DNA from: Mucidula mucida
Taxonomy: Eukaryota > Basidiomycota > Agaricomycetes > Agaricales > Physalacriaceae
NCBI GenBank assembly: GCA_015501055.1
Contig: JADNYV010000008.1
Span: forward strand, 62,001 to 126,000
Length of the DNA: 64,000 bases
Direction of reading: 5' to 3'
The notes beneath the pieces were generated by a model. It was not told where the DNA came from and searched no databases. It was given only the letters and a program-made list of their open reading frames with translations. A program made the translations under genes and the position numbers. The first letter of the stretch is position 1. Every line of letters begins with the position of its first letter. Of the stretch, positions 1 through 11,809 are shown piece by piece.

Positions 1-225
1 GTCGAAATACCCGATTTATTTCTATTTCCTGTATTAACTCCTCGCCCGTTTGAAGATATGCTTCTGCATACTCATGTCATCCCATTCCATGATGCTTTAG
101 GCCCAGACCATGACGAGTGCCAATGCGGAGCTTTCACTGCCTCCTCTTATCACCTTATTCTGGCCAGGCCAGAATACGAATTGGTAACACGACTTCTACG
201 CGAGGAATGTCCTTTTGAGCGGTGA
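1..225 (+). CDS. 3' end of an unrecognised protein, cut by the window edge
   Basis: Frame 1 is open from the first base to a TGA at 223-225 and gives 74 residues ending in LVTRLLREECPFER. The composition, with acidic and aromatic residues and a Cys-x-Cys pair in DECQCGAF, looks like real protein rather than noise. The 5' part lies outside the window. I do not recognise the family. It could also be the last exon of a gene whose upstream introns are not visible. Confidence 0.35.
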   Translation, partial: VEIPDLFLFPVLTPRPFEDMLLHTHVIPFHDALGPDHDECQCGAFTASSYHLILARPEYELVTRLLREECPFER

Positions 226-1871
226 GATAGTCCCTTCAGGTTTCATGGCGCAGTAACTGACTTCTCTTCGAAACAGCTCTGTGGTTATCATCATGGCCAG
301 TACTTGTATAAACTTCCTTAGGACCACCCGAGGCTTCGCTATGCTGAATGTACTGACAGGCCCTAGCTCCCGGCAGCAGCCAAATAGGTCATGACTGCTA
401 ACCGATGGATTACATTGCCGCATGGAATTCTTGGTCTTTATCTTCCCACCACATAAACTCTGCGAATCCTTGAAGTCTCATGCGCTCCGGGCTCTCCGAT
501 TCGTTCAGCGCACAGCAGCGCGACTTGGACTCAGTCTACAACCTCCATAGGCTATGGTAATGATTCTGTTCATGTGCAGCTCTCCGATACCCAACTTCAA
601 GACCATGGCGCTTTTTAGCCGATGATTAGTACAGTTCTTCCGTATTCCATGCCGTTGTTTACGGCGCGCTTCCTGCTCGTAACGCACTGTCCGGTTCGTT
701 GATGGTTCCAAACCGATATCGTAAACCGAAGTCGGCCCAGTCTTCCGCCACATCTGCATCTACCTTCGGGCTGAACGTTCCACAAATTATCATCACATAG
801 TATTTTTTGAAGTAGTAACCTCATCGCGGAGATTCACATCGTCCTTTGAATAGCATTATCGCACATTACTCGAGCCCAGTCCACTAAGTAGGCTGTCATA
901 CCCTCAATTAAACAAGTTTGTGATATTTTTTTTTCTTTCCCCTACTTCTAGAGGAAGAAGCATACAACAACATGCTTCGCTCAATTAATCACGTCTTGTG
1001 TGGTGATTATTCCGAGATTCCGAGCATGTTGGCGGATGACCTGAGGGTACTGTACAGCCTTCTTGTTCACTACGGCCGCGGTCGGGATCTCGTTCCGTCT
1101 TGACCCTTGTGAGTTACATGGTCGACAGACCAATCTGGATTAATGAGAATCCTTCGCTCTGGACAAAGCCCTTCTCTTTTTCAATGATGCTTCCCATGCG
1201 ACGAGCATATGCTTCTGAAAGTGTGCATTTGTTTATCAAGAGCAAGATACAAGAATCATCATCCCACATTGAGTTTGCATGTGGCGTGCAGTACGCCAAA
1301 AGCTCTGACATTTGTATTGTTATGGGCCGTAGTATCCGGACTGTCACAGTTCGCCGAGACCCTCGAGGTCTCTTTAGGAGCGGTTCACGAGCCCGGTTCC
1401 TGGTTCGACTAAACGTAGGTCGAGTCGTCGGAACAAGGCAGGAACGAAGAGACAAGATCCCCACAGGGTGGATTCGAGGTTTGGATTTGCTCGTCGGTGC
1501 CTTCGATCAGGGCAGAGTGATCGTGCCTGGTTCAGAAAGATGCTAATCATCCCGACTCATCTCAAACTCGTCGCGAGTACAACGTTTCTGTACAATGCAA
1601 GAGACTTGTGATTGTTAACGATTACTACTAAACTAGGTTGGTATGCGAGCTTGAGCGAGAAAAAATGCGGTATGAATGAAGATGATGCCAATGCGAATGA
1701 TAATGATGCTAGAGTGGAGACGATGCTGGGTACGAGTCTATGCTGTGTATGATGCCGTATGCGTTCTGAGTCGATGGAGAATTAATGTGTACTGGGAATA
1801 ACTTGAGTCCCTGATAGAATTTCCGCTAAAAATGGACTTACCTTTAATGATGTAGAAGAAGTTGACCCACT
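226..1871. other. Stretch with no gene I can support
   Basis: Several short open frames exist on both strands, the longest being 148 codons at 1100-1546 (+). None shows a family motif, a plausible exon chain or a convincing start. The region may hold decayed coding sequence or the regulatory region of a flanking gene. Confidence 0.4.
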
Positions 1872-2642
1872 TCAATACCGATGAGCGAGGCGTAGATTAG
1901 AAGGACAGTGAAGTAAAGATTTTCGCGTTTCATTGACCCGGCGGATCATGAAGGAATCGAAGTCGAACGGCTTCTGTATTGACGCTTCCAACTCGTCTGG
2001 GTCGTCCAATGGATTGGTCCAGGGAGACATGTACCGAGGAGTGGGTGAAAGGCGCTCACGGTGTCGCGTAGTCTCGGTGGAGCTATCAGAGACTGGGCTG
2101 GGATACAACGGCACGAACCCCGTTATTTTTTGTTTCGCGGTTCCCTTGATGGTTGGGGAACCATCGTTTTGATTTTGGGCGCCGTTACCCGGGATGGTGG
2201 TAGGCGGCTTGGGCCACGCGTCAAAGTGAAAATTATCCACTGATTCGGTGGCATAGTTTTGAGAAGGGCGGGTAATAACTGGTGCGGGAGGCGGGGTATA
2301 TGAAGGACGGCGGAGTGCCGAAAAGTTGCGGGGTGAGAATATGGGAAAGGGATATAGATATGGTTCCGGTTCATTCGCATTCTTCAACGTTGAGCTACGG
2401 ACTGGAAAGCCGTTGTCAGAATGCGGAAATTCGGAAGCCAGTGGAGACATTTCGAAGATTAGATCTGGCGACATCTGGTCGCGGATGGGGGACAAGTATG
2501 GGGAGGAAGAGATTGCATGTTTGCGTCGAGAAGGGATCTCAATTGGTTTTGTAGGCTGGATGGCACGACGGGCTGAACGGGGCATGTCGCTATAGTGCTG
2601 ACTGGAGGTGCGATCCATAAAGGCTGTAAAGGCATGAGACAC
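1872..2642 (-). CDS. Ser/Pro-rich hypothetical protein, about 256 codons
   Basis: One open frame rich in Ser, Pro, Arg and Asn, with runs such as RRPSYTPPPAPVITRPSQ and an acidic C-terminal part, DDPDELEASIQKPFDFDSF. It looks like a disordered fungal protein, and no domain is recognised. Near its end a second frame encodes a hydrophobic segment (ENLYFTVLLIYASLIGIEVG), followed by a GTAAGT donor near 1840. The true C-terminus may therefore be a membrane anchor reached through a missed splice or a one-base shift. The codons downstream of that donor were not resolved. The start codon is uncertain. Confidence 0.4.
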   Translation of the reverse strand: MSHAFTAFMDRTSSQHYSDMPRSARRAIQPTKPIEIPSRRKHAISSSPYLSPIRDQMSPDLIFEMSPLASEFPHSDNGFPVRSSTLKNANEPEPYLYPFPIFSPRNFSALRRPSYTPPPAPVITRPSQNYATESVDNFHFDAWPKPPTTIPGNGAQNQNDGSPTIKGTAKQKITGFVPLYPSPVSDSSTETTRHRERLSPTPRYMSPWTNPLDDPDELEASIQKPFDFDSFMIRRVNETRKSLLHCPSNLRLAHRY

Positions 2643-3714
2643 GAAAATTGAGGCGACTTATGAGGCGTACGTTGTGGCGAGCGATTCAATGTAAGGTGAA
2701 ACGCCCGGGTGATAGTCTGTGTGACCTTGGGCAAGATGATGGAGTACGCCAGCGGCCGTCAGGAAGCGAAGAATTAAGTATGACAGCTTGTACTAGACTT
2801 GACGCCGTGTCGAGCTCGGCTCCGGGACTGGTGGAGACAAATGAGCAGGTCAGAGAACGATGGGAGAAGAACGCACATATATATATGGCCTCGTGAAGGA
2901 CACAACGAAGCAGGATGGAGCGCGGCGAGTGGCGTGTAACCCACGAGGAAGTCTGGTACGTTCAATACGAGACTTTCAGACGTGTGTGCGAAAGGATCTC
3001 GGTATAGAGAGAGAGCAAAACGCTGTTGGAGAGCAAGAAAGAGAATGGTTAGAAGGAAGGGAAGATTGACGGTCGTCCTGTTCCCGTCAGTAATTAAATA
3101 CTTCCGTTCTAGGCTAGCCACGTGTAATCCAAGCAATACCTCCCACGTCCGCTTCTATATTCTTGTTCGGCGAACAATAACGTCTTTCAGCCATTTGCGG
3201 CTCAATAACGATTCCAGGATGAGAACAACGGCAAGGAACAAAGCAGAGAACAAAAAAAATGAAATACCCGATGAGCAACCCTTAACGGCATCCATCCGGC
3301 CATCATTGCGCAAATCCTTTTGGCTTTTAACAAAAAGAGGAATAGCCTGAGGGCTTCGCGGTTCCTACTTTCAGGAAGGAACGCCTTAGTTCCTATTAAC
3401 TTTGAATTGAAAGCTTCGCCCGCTATTTAACTTTAGTAGAGGCGCGTTCTTACGCGTAAAAAGGTCCAGCCGAACCGCTATCGACTAGCATTGAAACGAC
3501 ATTTTCCAACACCCTTTCGCGCTACGCGTATTCATCTACTTTGACACCTAGTTCGGCCGAGACCAACCTTCAACGAATCCCGAAGTATTCCAAGACTAAC
3601 CATGAAAATTCACCTGCAAATGACCCACTCGTGACGTCACCCGTTCTCTTAAAGGCGCAGTTCCGACGCCAATTGGGCTTCGCCATTACCATCACCACCA
3701 ACACCATATTTTCC
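2643..3714. promoter_or_regulatory. Intergenic region upstream of the Vip1-like gene
   Basis: No supportable gene. The segment at 3400-3700 just before the RRM gene contains two ACGCGT hexamers (3450s and 3525s) and pyrimidine-rich tracts. ACGCGT is the MluI cell-cycle box core in yeasts. Whether it acts here is inference only. Confidence 0.3.
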
Positions 3715-4804
3715 ATGTCTGCGCATACTGTTAACGTCAGTTCCCATCTCGGTCTTCTCACAGTTCCCTGACAGCTACGTACAGGTCTCGGGCATTGCCC
3801 CAAGCACCACCCAGCAAAGTCTCCATGACTTCTTTACGTACGTCGCGTGTACCCTTATCGATGACTTTTTTGACTCAACTTGACAAGGTTTTGTGGAACG
3901 TGAGTACGCATGGTCTGCTCCATTCCTGGCGCTAATGCTTTTCATAGGATAACCTCCGTAGATTACAAGGAATCGGACAAGTCTGCTGTCATTCATTTCG
4001 AGAAACCCTCTGCCGCAAAGACGGCGCTCATGGTGCGAGGCTTCTTGCTTTGCATATGTCATCCGTTGCTCAAAGCCCATAGCTTAACGGTGGAACCTTA
4101 GACGGATCTACCCTCACAGTGTCATCGGACGTGGCTCATGCTGATGAAGAACACGTCGAAGGCAAGGAAGGCATTGATCAGTCAGACAAACCGCGCGCTG
4201 GCAGTATGTGTTCCTCCCATTTTATCCCACAAGTGACGATCTCTTATCGTCTCCATCTATTAGTTGCTGCCGAATATCTTGCTAAAGGCTATCAACTCTC
4301 CGACCAGATCCTTCAGCGTGCAATTGAAATCGACAGTGCGTCACTTTTGCCTCGTCCATGCACCCATTTTAATAGTATCGGTTTTCTAACGCGTATAGAT
4401 AAGCAGGGCATCTCACAACGCTTCCTGTCCTACTTCCATTCATTTGATACGACCGTTGGGGCACGTACTCTGGGCGCCGATCAGACCATTTCCGGCAAAG
4501 TTCAACAAACCGTTTCTGCCGCAGCAGAAAGGGCGAAGGGTGTCGACGCGGAAAAGGGATACTCCAAGACCGCCGGCGAGGTCAGTCAACTCATGGTTCC
4601 GGGTCAACCAACTCAAGATTCTGTTAGTACTATTCCAAAGCGTTGTCCTCGCCTTTCGGGCAGAAGGTCAAGATGTTCTACACCGACACATCGAAGCAAG
4701 TACTCGATATCCATGAAGAGGCACGTCGTATCGCTGCGGACAAGAAGGCGACCACGCCACCCTCTGCGGAACCCGCTCAAGCTGCCCCAGCTTCTACTGC
4801 ATGA
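3715..4804 (+). CDS. vip1: Vip1-like RRM protein
   Basis: Fungal RNA-binding protein of the Vip1 type: one N-terminal RNA recognition motif, then an alpha-helical C-terminal half. Eight exons join cleanly: 3715-3735, 3785-3837, 3888-3899, 3948-4032, 4083-4203, 4264-4335, 4399-4580 and 4628-4804, about 228 residues. The RRM covers roughly residues 5-75: beta-1 as VSGIAPSTT, the RNP region TFCGTITSVDYKES, and beta-4 as GSTLTVSSDV. It is followed by an acidic linker and conserved helices (AAEYLAKGYQLSDQILQRA, HSFDTTVGARTLGADQT). The third exon is only 12 nt and supplies the FCG of the RRM. The first exon encodes seven residues. In S. pombe the protein is a small RRM protein of poorly known function; a role in RNA metabolism is inferred. 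Confidence 0.88.
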
Positions 4805-5651
4805 ATGTTGAAGGACTAACGATAAGATTCATGTGTCATGTATCATACTGTATACCGAATTGTATTGTTTTTATTCTTTATCGATTTTCAGTCATTGCCT
4901 CCGACTCTTGTGCGGAGAGTCTGATGCTCGTCAGGCCGTGCTTTGAGAATGATTGTCGAACTGCACACATATTAACCAATCATTGACGCAGAAAAGTCTG
5001 ATTCAACGTACCTACAAATGTTTGTGCGTCCAGGACTATTCTATTCGCATGAAGGATTGAATATAAAACGCCGCACGCGATGAGAATACTGACAATCTTG
5101 CCGACGTCCGCATCTATGACAGATTACCGCCTATGCACGACAGTAGACAGCGCAGAGCCCGACCACAATAATGCCTGAATAGTGGTGTCCGTTCTGTAAT
5201 CTGTTGGTACATCGAATAACGCTGGCTTCCTTGCGCGATACCCAACGTCACTTCTATGATCGTGTAAACCTGTCCGGTATGGCGTCGTCGTTCCAAGTGT
5301 ACTTGGGGATGTGGTGATTTGAGCGCGTAATTCATCGTCGGAAAGTACTTACGCCAATTCGACGGGGTTGGCTTACTGATGACCCTAAATGAAATATCAG
5401 CTAGAGGTATCTGGCAGACAGTCCTCCACTCAAAACTCTCTGTCAATCATCTTGAATGTTCCCAGCACGATGAGCAAGGGAGTGTCTATCTATACAATAG
5501 GTTTTCTAAACGACGTCGGCGAACTGGCGAGGAACCAAGACATTCACTGACATACTTCGTTATCCCGAATCTGAGAGCTACTAGATCCTCACAAGTCTTG
5601 ATGTATAGAGCATCATGAGGAAGATTTTTGAGTTAATGGTCTGCGAAACAG
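4805..5651. other. Stretch with no gene I can support
   Basis: A minus-strand open frame of 110 codons (5114-5446) and several shorter ones occur, but none has a recognisable motif or a clear exon partner. The upstream exons of the small protein ending at 5786 probably lie here. A plus-strand frame reading IGFLNDVGELARNQD near 5500-5550 is a candidate. Confidence 0.3.
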
Positions 5652-5786
5652 GCGACGAAGGCTAATTGGACGTGTCAAGATTGGGTCATGGAAGCCCTTG
5701 AGACGTTAAAAGAAGGGGACCTTCTCAACGAGTATGATTATGGTGAGGTTTACGAGGTGACACTCGTGGATGAGATGGCCAAGTAG
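5652..5786 (+). CDS. Terminal exon of a small protein with an NWTCQDWV motif
   Basis: After a good acceptor (gaaacag, ending at 5651) a 45-codon frame runs to TAG and reads ATKANWTCQDWVMEALETLK and so on, ending VDEMAK. The N-W-x-C-Q-x-W-V-x-E-A-L pattern recalls small secreted or intracellular basidiomycete proteins with a single conserved domain (possibly DUF6914; I am not certain of the name). Upstream exons were not joined with confidence, so the gene may be complete but unresolved, or a remnant. Confidence 0.4.
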   Translation, partial: ATKANWTCQDWVMEALETLKEGDLLNEYDYGEVYEVTLVDEMAK

Positions 5787-5976
5787 TTGCTTGTGACTGA
5801 GTGCACCAGTGCGATGAAGTCAATCGATAAGGCTGCTTGCAAGGACTTCACCTTTGCGTGAGCAATGTATCATTCTGTGTAGTTCCTGTCCCCATGTTGC
5901 AATCGAATTTGAGGTGTAGAACACTCTCCAATAAGTTATAGTGCGTAGTTGCGAGACAACTACGACCCAAGTAGAC

Positions 5977-6815
5977 TCATTGAAGCAATTGGTTGGCCAT
6001 TATACTATGCATAGCCGAAGTAGCATGTAGTTCATCTGTCCATATGGCTCCACCCTCGTCCGCTGTGTCGTCCTCGTCAAAGTCATAGTCCCTCGGATTA
6101 TCAAGGATGTCCGTAAAGAGAACATGAGCCGAGAACAATGACACGGATGCCAGCGGTGTCTCTCGCGCAAACTCGGACACTCGACAGTTCAGCTGCGAGT
6201 TCCAGGTGTTGACTCGACTTCGTAGGGTGAGGTGATCTTCAAGGCCTGGAAACCAATGTCTGTTGAATGATTCGTGAAGTGTGCAAGCCAGAGTATGTAC
6301 CTCCAGGAGAACGATCGACAGGGGGAACATCTATGAAAATAAAGTTTCGGGCACCAGATTTGATGTATAGTCGGTGCGTTGCGTCCAGAATCTTCTCCAC
6401 GATTTCGTCGAGATCGTCCTCTTCTGTCCTCCCACAATCGTTGATACCGAGGAAAATCACTAGTCGCAGTAAGGCAAGTGGGCACAACAAGAGCACGCGC
6501 ATTAAATAGGACGTACTATAACATGTGGTGGCTGGGTCCAATGCGGGCTTTGATTCTGGTGTTTTCTTCGGAGGATATGCCGCAAAGAATCTTCCCAGCT
6601 GGTTGTCTAGATCGTCCTCTGCGGTTGCGCCAGGGGCAGACAAGTTACAGATGGATACATTACGCAGGCTGTTACGAGCTTGTAGGTGGTCCACCTGGAT
6701 CGAAGTTTCGGCATCATGAAAGTATTCAGGCAAAAGATCTATTACCCAAGTCCTCTCATCGTCGTTTGACCCATTTCCTTCTTCGTCATACCTTGAGACG
6801 CTGTACGAGTCACCG
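5977..6815 (-). CDS. SGNH/GDSL esterase, CE16-like
   Basis: Predicted hydrolase of the SGNH fold, closest by motifs to fungal carbohydrate esterase family 16 (acetyl esterases). Three exons are clear: 6517-6815, 6301-6459 and 5977-6245. Block I is GDSYS (nucleophile Ser) at the start of the first resolved exon. The Gly block is SAPGATAEDD, block III is FLGINDCG (Asn of the oxyanion hole), and block V is DELHATSAMH, giving the Asp-x-x-His pair. The sequence VPPVDRSPG is typical of the family. The first coding exon, which would carry GDS context and any signal peptide, was not placed. A hydrophobic start MLKSLVILCVSMFSAS lies just upstream in another frame and may join through an intron. Secretion is therefore likely but unproven. 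Confidence 0.62.
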
Positions 6816-7363
6816 CTAGGCAAACGATGAGGAGGTACTACGCCGAGATGCAGAGAACATTGAAACACACAATATTACCAGTGATTTCAACATGTCAGAC
6901 CCAAGTAGATCAAGGGCAGAATGTGGGGATGGCGATCCCTCTGGAGCTTTTCGAGGGCGGTTGACGACAAGATTATCCAGTGTGTCCTGGGTTAGTGACT
7001 GCAATCGTTTGCGCTTCCCATGATTGGCAGAAGAAGAATCCATATATCAGTGGAGCGTCGGGCTAGACTTGAATCTCCGTCCTAGTTTTCACTATCCTTC
7101 GATGCCTGCGTAAAAGACTAGGCAGGTATAAGTTGCATGAATAGCCAGATTAGGACGCTGATCGACGCGTGGGATCATCAATTCGACACGTGGCCTTCAC
7201 TCGTTCTCAAATTTCAATAGCCAATAGCATTCATTGTCAACATTGACTCTGAGCATCGAACGCTTTCTCCGGTGTTTCTAGGCTATGAATCCTGGGTAGT
7301 ACAAACTGAATACCTCAACTCTTCAGATTTTCATCAGAGCCTTCGCGAAGCGGATCCTAACGG

Positions 7364-7552
7364 ATGAGTGTGGGCCTTGTCGATTGGGAGATGGGCGGAT
7401 TCTATCCAGAGTATTGGGAGATGTTGAAGGCGATGAATACTCGAGCAATCACCGATTCCAGCGATTGGCGGGAGCTTCTCCCCCAATGTATTATGGGCTA
7501 TGATCAAGAAATCGCTGTTGATCGCATGATAGAGAACACTTTACTGAAGTGA
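7364..7552 (+). pseudogene. C-terminal fragment of an aminoglycoside-phosphotransferase-like protein
   Basis: This 62-codon frame reads VGLVDWEMGGFYPEYWEMLK. In fungal APH-like kinases the G-x-x-D-W-E-x-x-G-x-x-P-x-x-W-E-x-x-K sequence is the metal-binding Asp segment and the helix after it. The remaining domain (ATP-binding loop, HGD-x-x-x-x-N catalytic loop) is not found upstream in any frame. It is best read as a relic or a last exon whose partners are lost. Confidence 0.5.
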
Positions 7553-7949
7553 CAGGCGTACAATGTCAGTCTGCTTTCTATGGGGGTTCTCTTTATTTTC
7601 CGAAGTACACACATATAACAGTATCACTGGCAGGAAGTTTCTAATAACACTGTGCGAGCGCAAGTAGTACTGTTATGCGGACGTCGAGGAGCGAGTTCGG
7701 GTGGGCGGCAGGAGCAGCTGCGTGTGCGGCGGCCATATCTGTGCGTTCTTTCCGTTCTCGTATCTCTTCTTCGCGTTCGACTTTTTCGAGTGTTTTGCAA
7801 CGTCGTTTCGGACCAGGATGCTCCACATTGGCTTCCCATCAACGTAGAGTGATGCCGGGTGGTCAGATTGGGTGTCTGTACGATGATGCGCAGCGGCTAT
7901 CATGCCTGTTATGAGATCCTGGAGGCGTGCACGAAGGGCAAGCGCCAGG
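7553..7949. other. Left flank of the transposon insertion, no clear gene
   Basis: Overlapping open frames on both strands end here. A minus frame at 7673-7903 (PASLYVDGKPMWSILVRND) and another at 7641-7826 (VEREEEIRERKERTDMAAAH) both look protein-like and could be the end of a gene split by the transposon at 7950. Neither was recognised. Confidence 0.3.
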
Positions 7950-7959
7950 TAGTTGACGG
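7950..7959. repeat. Target site duplication, left copy
   Basis: The sequence tagttgacgg lies immediately outside the left terminal inverted repeat. The same ten bases occur in direct orientation at 12536-12545, immediately outside the right terminus. A perfect 10-bp duplication fits the 8-11 bp range of Mutator-like elements. Confidence 0.85.
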
Positions 7960-8169
7960 AGGAAATGCAATTGACCCACCAGGTTTTCCGCTGACGTCAT
8001 TGATCGGCACCGGTCCCGTGGTAGCCGGACGCACGCGTTCAAGTCTGTCGTCGTGAATACTGTTCGCCGACGATTTTTGGTAGTTAAAGAAAGTGTGTTA
8101 TATTTAACTGTGAGGTATATACTGCATAATAGGACACTGTGATGACCTTTCCCCGTTCATCTCAGCCAA
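7960..8169 (+). repeat. Left terminal inverted repeat of the MULE
   Basis: Bases 7960-8154 are the exact reverse complement of 12341-12535. Bases 8113-8169 are the reverse complement of 11810-11866. The repeat thus extends about 210 bp on this side and begins aggaaatgcaattgaccc. Confidence 0.9.
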
Positions 8170-8296
8170 CGGCTGATCTTTGAGCTGCATCACTGACTTG
8201 AGTTGGACTTGGGCTTCGTTTCTGATTGGACTTACCTAATAAAGCATCACGGTACCTTTCTCTCGACGCGTCTTGTTCGCGAATCTGCCTTCTTTC

Positions 8297-11200
8297 CCCA
8301 CATGGAGCCCGAGACCCAAGTCTGTGGAACGTGTCATGGACGCCCGAAGCCAATGTCCGAGTTCAAACGTCAACGCGATGGCTATAGCAAAAACTGTATT
8401 GTATGCCTGGAGAAGAAGCAAAAAGCACGGGCTGCGAAAAACAAGGCTGGTTACCTTAAACCACTGCAGTTTCCCACTAATATCTTGAAAAGGAGAATGC
8501 TTCTCACCCACAATCCACGCGGACCGCGCAGAATGCGACCAATCCTCCGGCTGATGGTGTTACTCCGGACTCACGCGACTCGGAGGAGGAAGACGACGCG
8601 TCCGCATACCTTGATCTAACCGAAATTGCCCTGGAGCAGTTCCTATCCATCATAAGGGCTCAGGATCATGTCGTGTCCATCACTGCACGCGTGAATATCG
8701 CGTCAATCCACGGTTCAAGCCTGCGAGAAAAGTCAGATATGCTGTCTGAGCTCATTTGGAAAGAGATGAAGTACCGGTTCATGTACGTCTCAGTGTTCTT
8801 TATTATACATCTTAGACTCATGTATATGTCTAGCTACCAATCACAGTATGAACATAAACGAACTCCGACAACGCGATTCAAGTACAACTGCTCGCAACAA
8901 TGCAACCACCAGCATAAGCCGAAGAAGACCTCATTGACTGAGCACCGCCGCGACAAGATACAGATGGACAGTTTTGACTGCCATGGGTGGCTCTTCATTA
9001 CCATCTCCGAAGGCGCAAATGATGTACTGGTTCGGCTCAAACACGAAGAAGATCATGCACCCTACTGGCACATTGACATACCCGATGAGGTGAAGAAATT
9101 TGTTCATGACAATGTGGAGATGCATCCCGGACAAGTTCGTTCTTTATTGAGCACTTATACTACTTGACTGACAAGGCTTGGACTAGATTTGGGATATGAT
9201 TCTCAAGAAGTTCGGCCCGCCTGCATCGTACAGCCGCAAAGTGATTTATTCCATCTGGTCAGAACTCTCGAGCAGGAAATGGAAACACGATGACGACGAG
9301 GTCAAATCAGCTCGGATACTTATTGAGGAAGCTGCAAAACTTAAGGCTTCGCCAGATCAGAAACAACGTCTCTATAAGATTGACCCCATTCCTTTACCTC
9401 AACACGATTCAGATGGGTTTACAGCTCTATCCTGGTCCCTTGCTCCGACTCTGCGCCAATGGGGCGGTAAAATCCGTGAGATTGCACTTGATTCTACTTG
9501 TTTGTTGTTGTTCCTTTCTTGCGCATCTATTTGAGGGTACTGACGACAACACAACTAGGGAACACAACTAAAGACAAGTTCGAGCTTTTCGTTCTGCTAG
9601 GCGAGGTGTACGGTTCTGGGGTTGTCCGCTTGGATACCTTCTCATCCGGTCGGAGGTGAACCACACTGTACGTGAAGATGGAAAACAGAAGTATCTTGAA
9701 GCCATGCTTGAGTACTTCCGTTTAAAATGGTTACAGAAAGTCATTGCCACGCTTACAGACAAGGATCGGACAGAGATCAACTCATTCATTCGTCGGTTTC
9801 CAGATGCTAAGCATCAGCTATGCTTTTGGCATTGCCTCCGCGCTATCAAGACACACTTGGCCATTCTGTGTCGGCGACCGGCTCCCTACGATGCAGTGAA
9901 GGCACATCGGGAGTATAGTTTTATTGATCCGAAGTTTCTTCCCATTGCGCAGATGAATCCGGCTGATACAGTAGTAAGTTTAGTAATTCTTATTTCGTTC
10001 AAGGCTAACAGACAGTTTTTAGAATCTATATGTCGTGCCAGCACCTATTCCTTGAGTCACGGTGCGACTTAACGGTGTTCTACAGGATACGGCACCGGTA
10101 CGCGCACCAATCATGCTTCGCCTCAATGGAGAAGCCGTTCGGGAATATAGAGCGCGAGAAATGCTGCAAGAAGGGTCCGGTTCTTCCTCCGAGGATGTTG
10201 AAGAGGATCTCGACTCGGAGTCGGGCGACCTCAACAATATCATTGATGGTCTTGATGACATCGAACAGGATCAGGAGGATGGACCGGATTGGATGTTTGA
10301 GGCGGGTGAAACAGCGACCAGAGATCCCACATACACATTCTGCCCTGCCTGGCATCGAAAACCTCTTCTTCATCTCTTCACAAAACACTTCTGCCAGCAT
10401 CCAGTATTCCCACGACATGACGGAACAACGCAATTGCCAGAGGTCATCTAGTGGCAGGCTGTTCATGATATGTATAGCTTCTGTTTTCAACGAGGGCTAC
10501 AAGAGGTATGGGCCTACATGTGGAACTCGTGGTATTGTCCAACGATGTGGAAACTCTGGGCGCGCTCGACCACACCATACGTAACGCGGCTTCGCACGAC
10601 TATGATTGCTGAGAACTTCTTCAAGCAATTGAAGCATAATTAGCTCCATTATCTCCTTCATCCTCGACTGGACCATCTGGTCTACATCCTCATTTACGAC
10701 GTCACTCCTTCCTACATGTCAAAAATGGACTTACACGCGCAGGAATTCCGTCTCGGGCGGTCTAAGCCTCTCACTCCATTCCAAATTTGTTTCAAGGCTC
10801 AGTGGAAGCTGTTGAAAAGCAAGGTCGTCCGCCCGGAGTCGCTGGAGGAATACCATACCGATGTAGAGTCCTGGACCTGCCGATGTGGATCACAGATGTA
10901 CCATGAACACCACCTCTGCAAGCACCTTGTGCATGCCGTTCCAGATCCATCGCCAAAGTTTTGGACTCAGGTTGTCCGTCGACGCGTTATGCCCCTGTAC
11001 CAACACCCAGAGCTTCAGGAAGACATCAATATGGAGGATGGGACGATCACGGATGGCGATGATCAGATATGGACCGGCGACCAAAGTATGCTCAGGAATA
11101 AAAAGGAATGGAGCACCGTTTTGAAGACAAGTACCGTTCTGGGGAAGCGCCGGCGTCTTGAAGGGGATGGAGACGTTCCTGGAGAGGTGGATGCAACGGA

Positions 11201-11644
11201 TTGTGCGGCCGGAACGCGTTTGGATCCCATCGAGCTCAGTGATTCAGACTTTGACAGTCCTGAAGCTAATCAAGCGACATCGCCGATCCACTATGAACAA
11301 GATCAGATTGAGGAGGAGGTAAGTGATCAACTCATCAGTCCGTTCATGTCTGATTATTCCAGACCGACGACACAATTCAGGAAATGCTTGCGCGTGCTGA
11401 TAAGCTGGAGGAAGCGGCTCGAATCATCCGAGAGCAGGCACAGTTTCGGAACGGTATCTGGTTCAACAGCATCAAGCGTAGAAGGTTGGGCAAGGATGCA
11501 GAGGATTTTGTCCAGGACATTCGGCAGTTTGAGCATGGAAGTATTCGTCCAACGACTTGGGCAGAGTGCGGAAGCAAGGAGGAGAGGCGGCAGATGGCGC
11601 ACACAATGGGTTACACAGCAGTTTCCCGGGGAAACGACATCTAG
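8297..11644 (+). pseudogene. MULE transposase, interrupted
   Basis: Multi-exon transposase. An N-terminal Cys-rich part (VCGTCHGRP, NCIVCLEKKQ) and an acidic linker precede a Cys/His segment (YNCSQQCNHQH). The catalytic core follows: REIALDSTC (first Asp), TKDKFELFVLLGEVYGSG, then KVIATLTDKDRTEINSF (second Asp) and CFWHCLRAI. Next come AENFFKQLKHN and a SWIM finger (WTCRCGSQMYHEHHLCKH), and a C-terminal coiled region ends at 11644. Two defects are visible. Around 9620-9625 the frame shifts by one base in what should read GSG-x-CPLGYLL. At 10641-10643 a TAG interrupts KHN-stop-LHYLL, where a Tyr is usual. Introns with GT-AG signals separate the earlier blocks. Confidence 0.78.
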
Positions 11645-11809
11645 AGCCAACAGAATTCATTGAAGTGAGTAGATTACATTTGGTTTTATAGTAGTCGGTC
11701 AACATCCGCGTTCAAATGGGACTCGGTGCCATCGACGCGAAGGTTTGATGCAAGTCCAGATTAGGAAGCAGACGCGTGAGCTGGGATCACATCTTTAAGA
11801 GGTGCACCA

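Noticed and set aside
1100..1546. 148-codon plus-strand frame
   Set aside because: No motif, overlapped by an equally long minus frame, and no exon partner. Not enough to call a gene.
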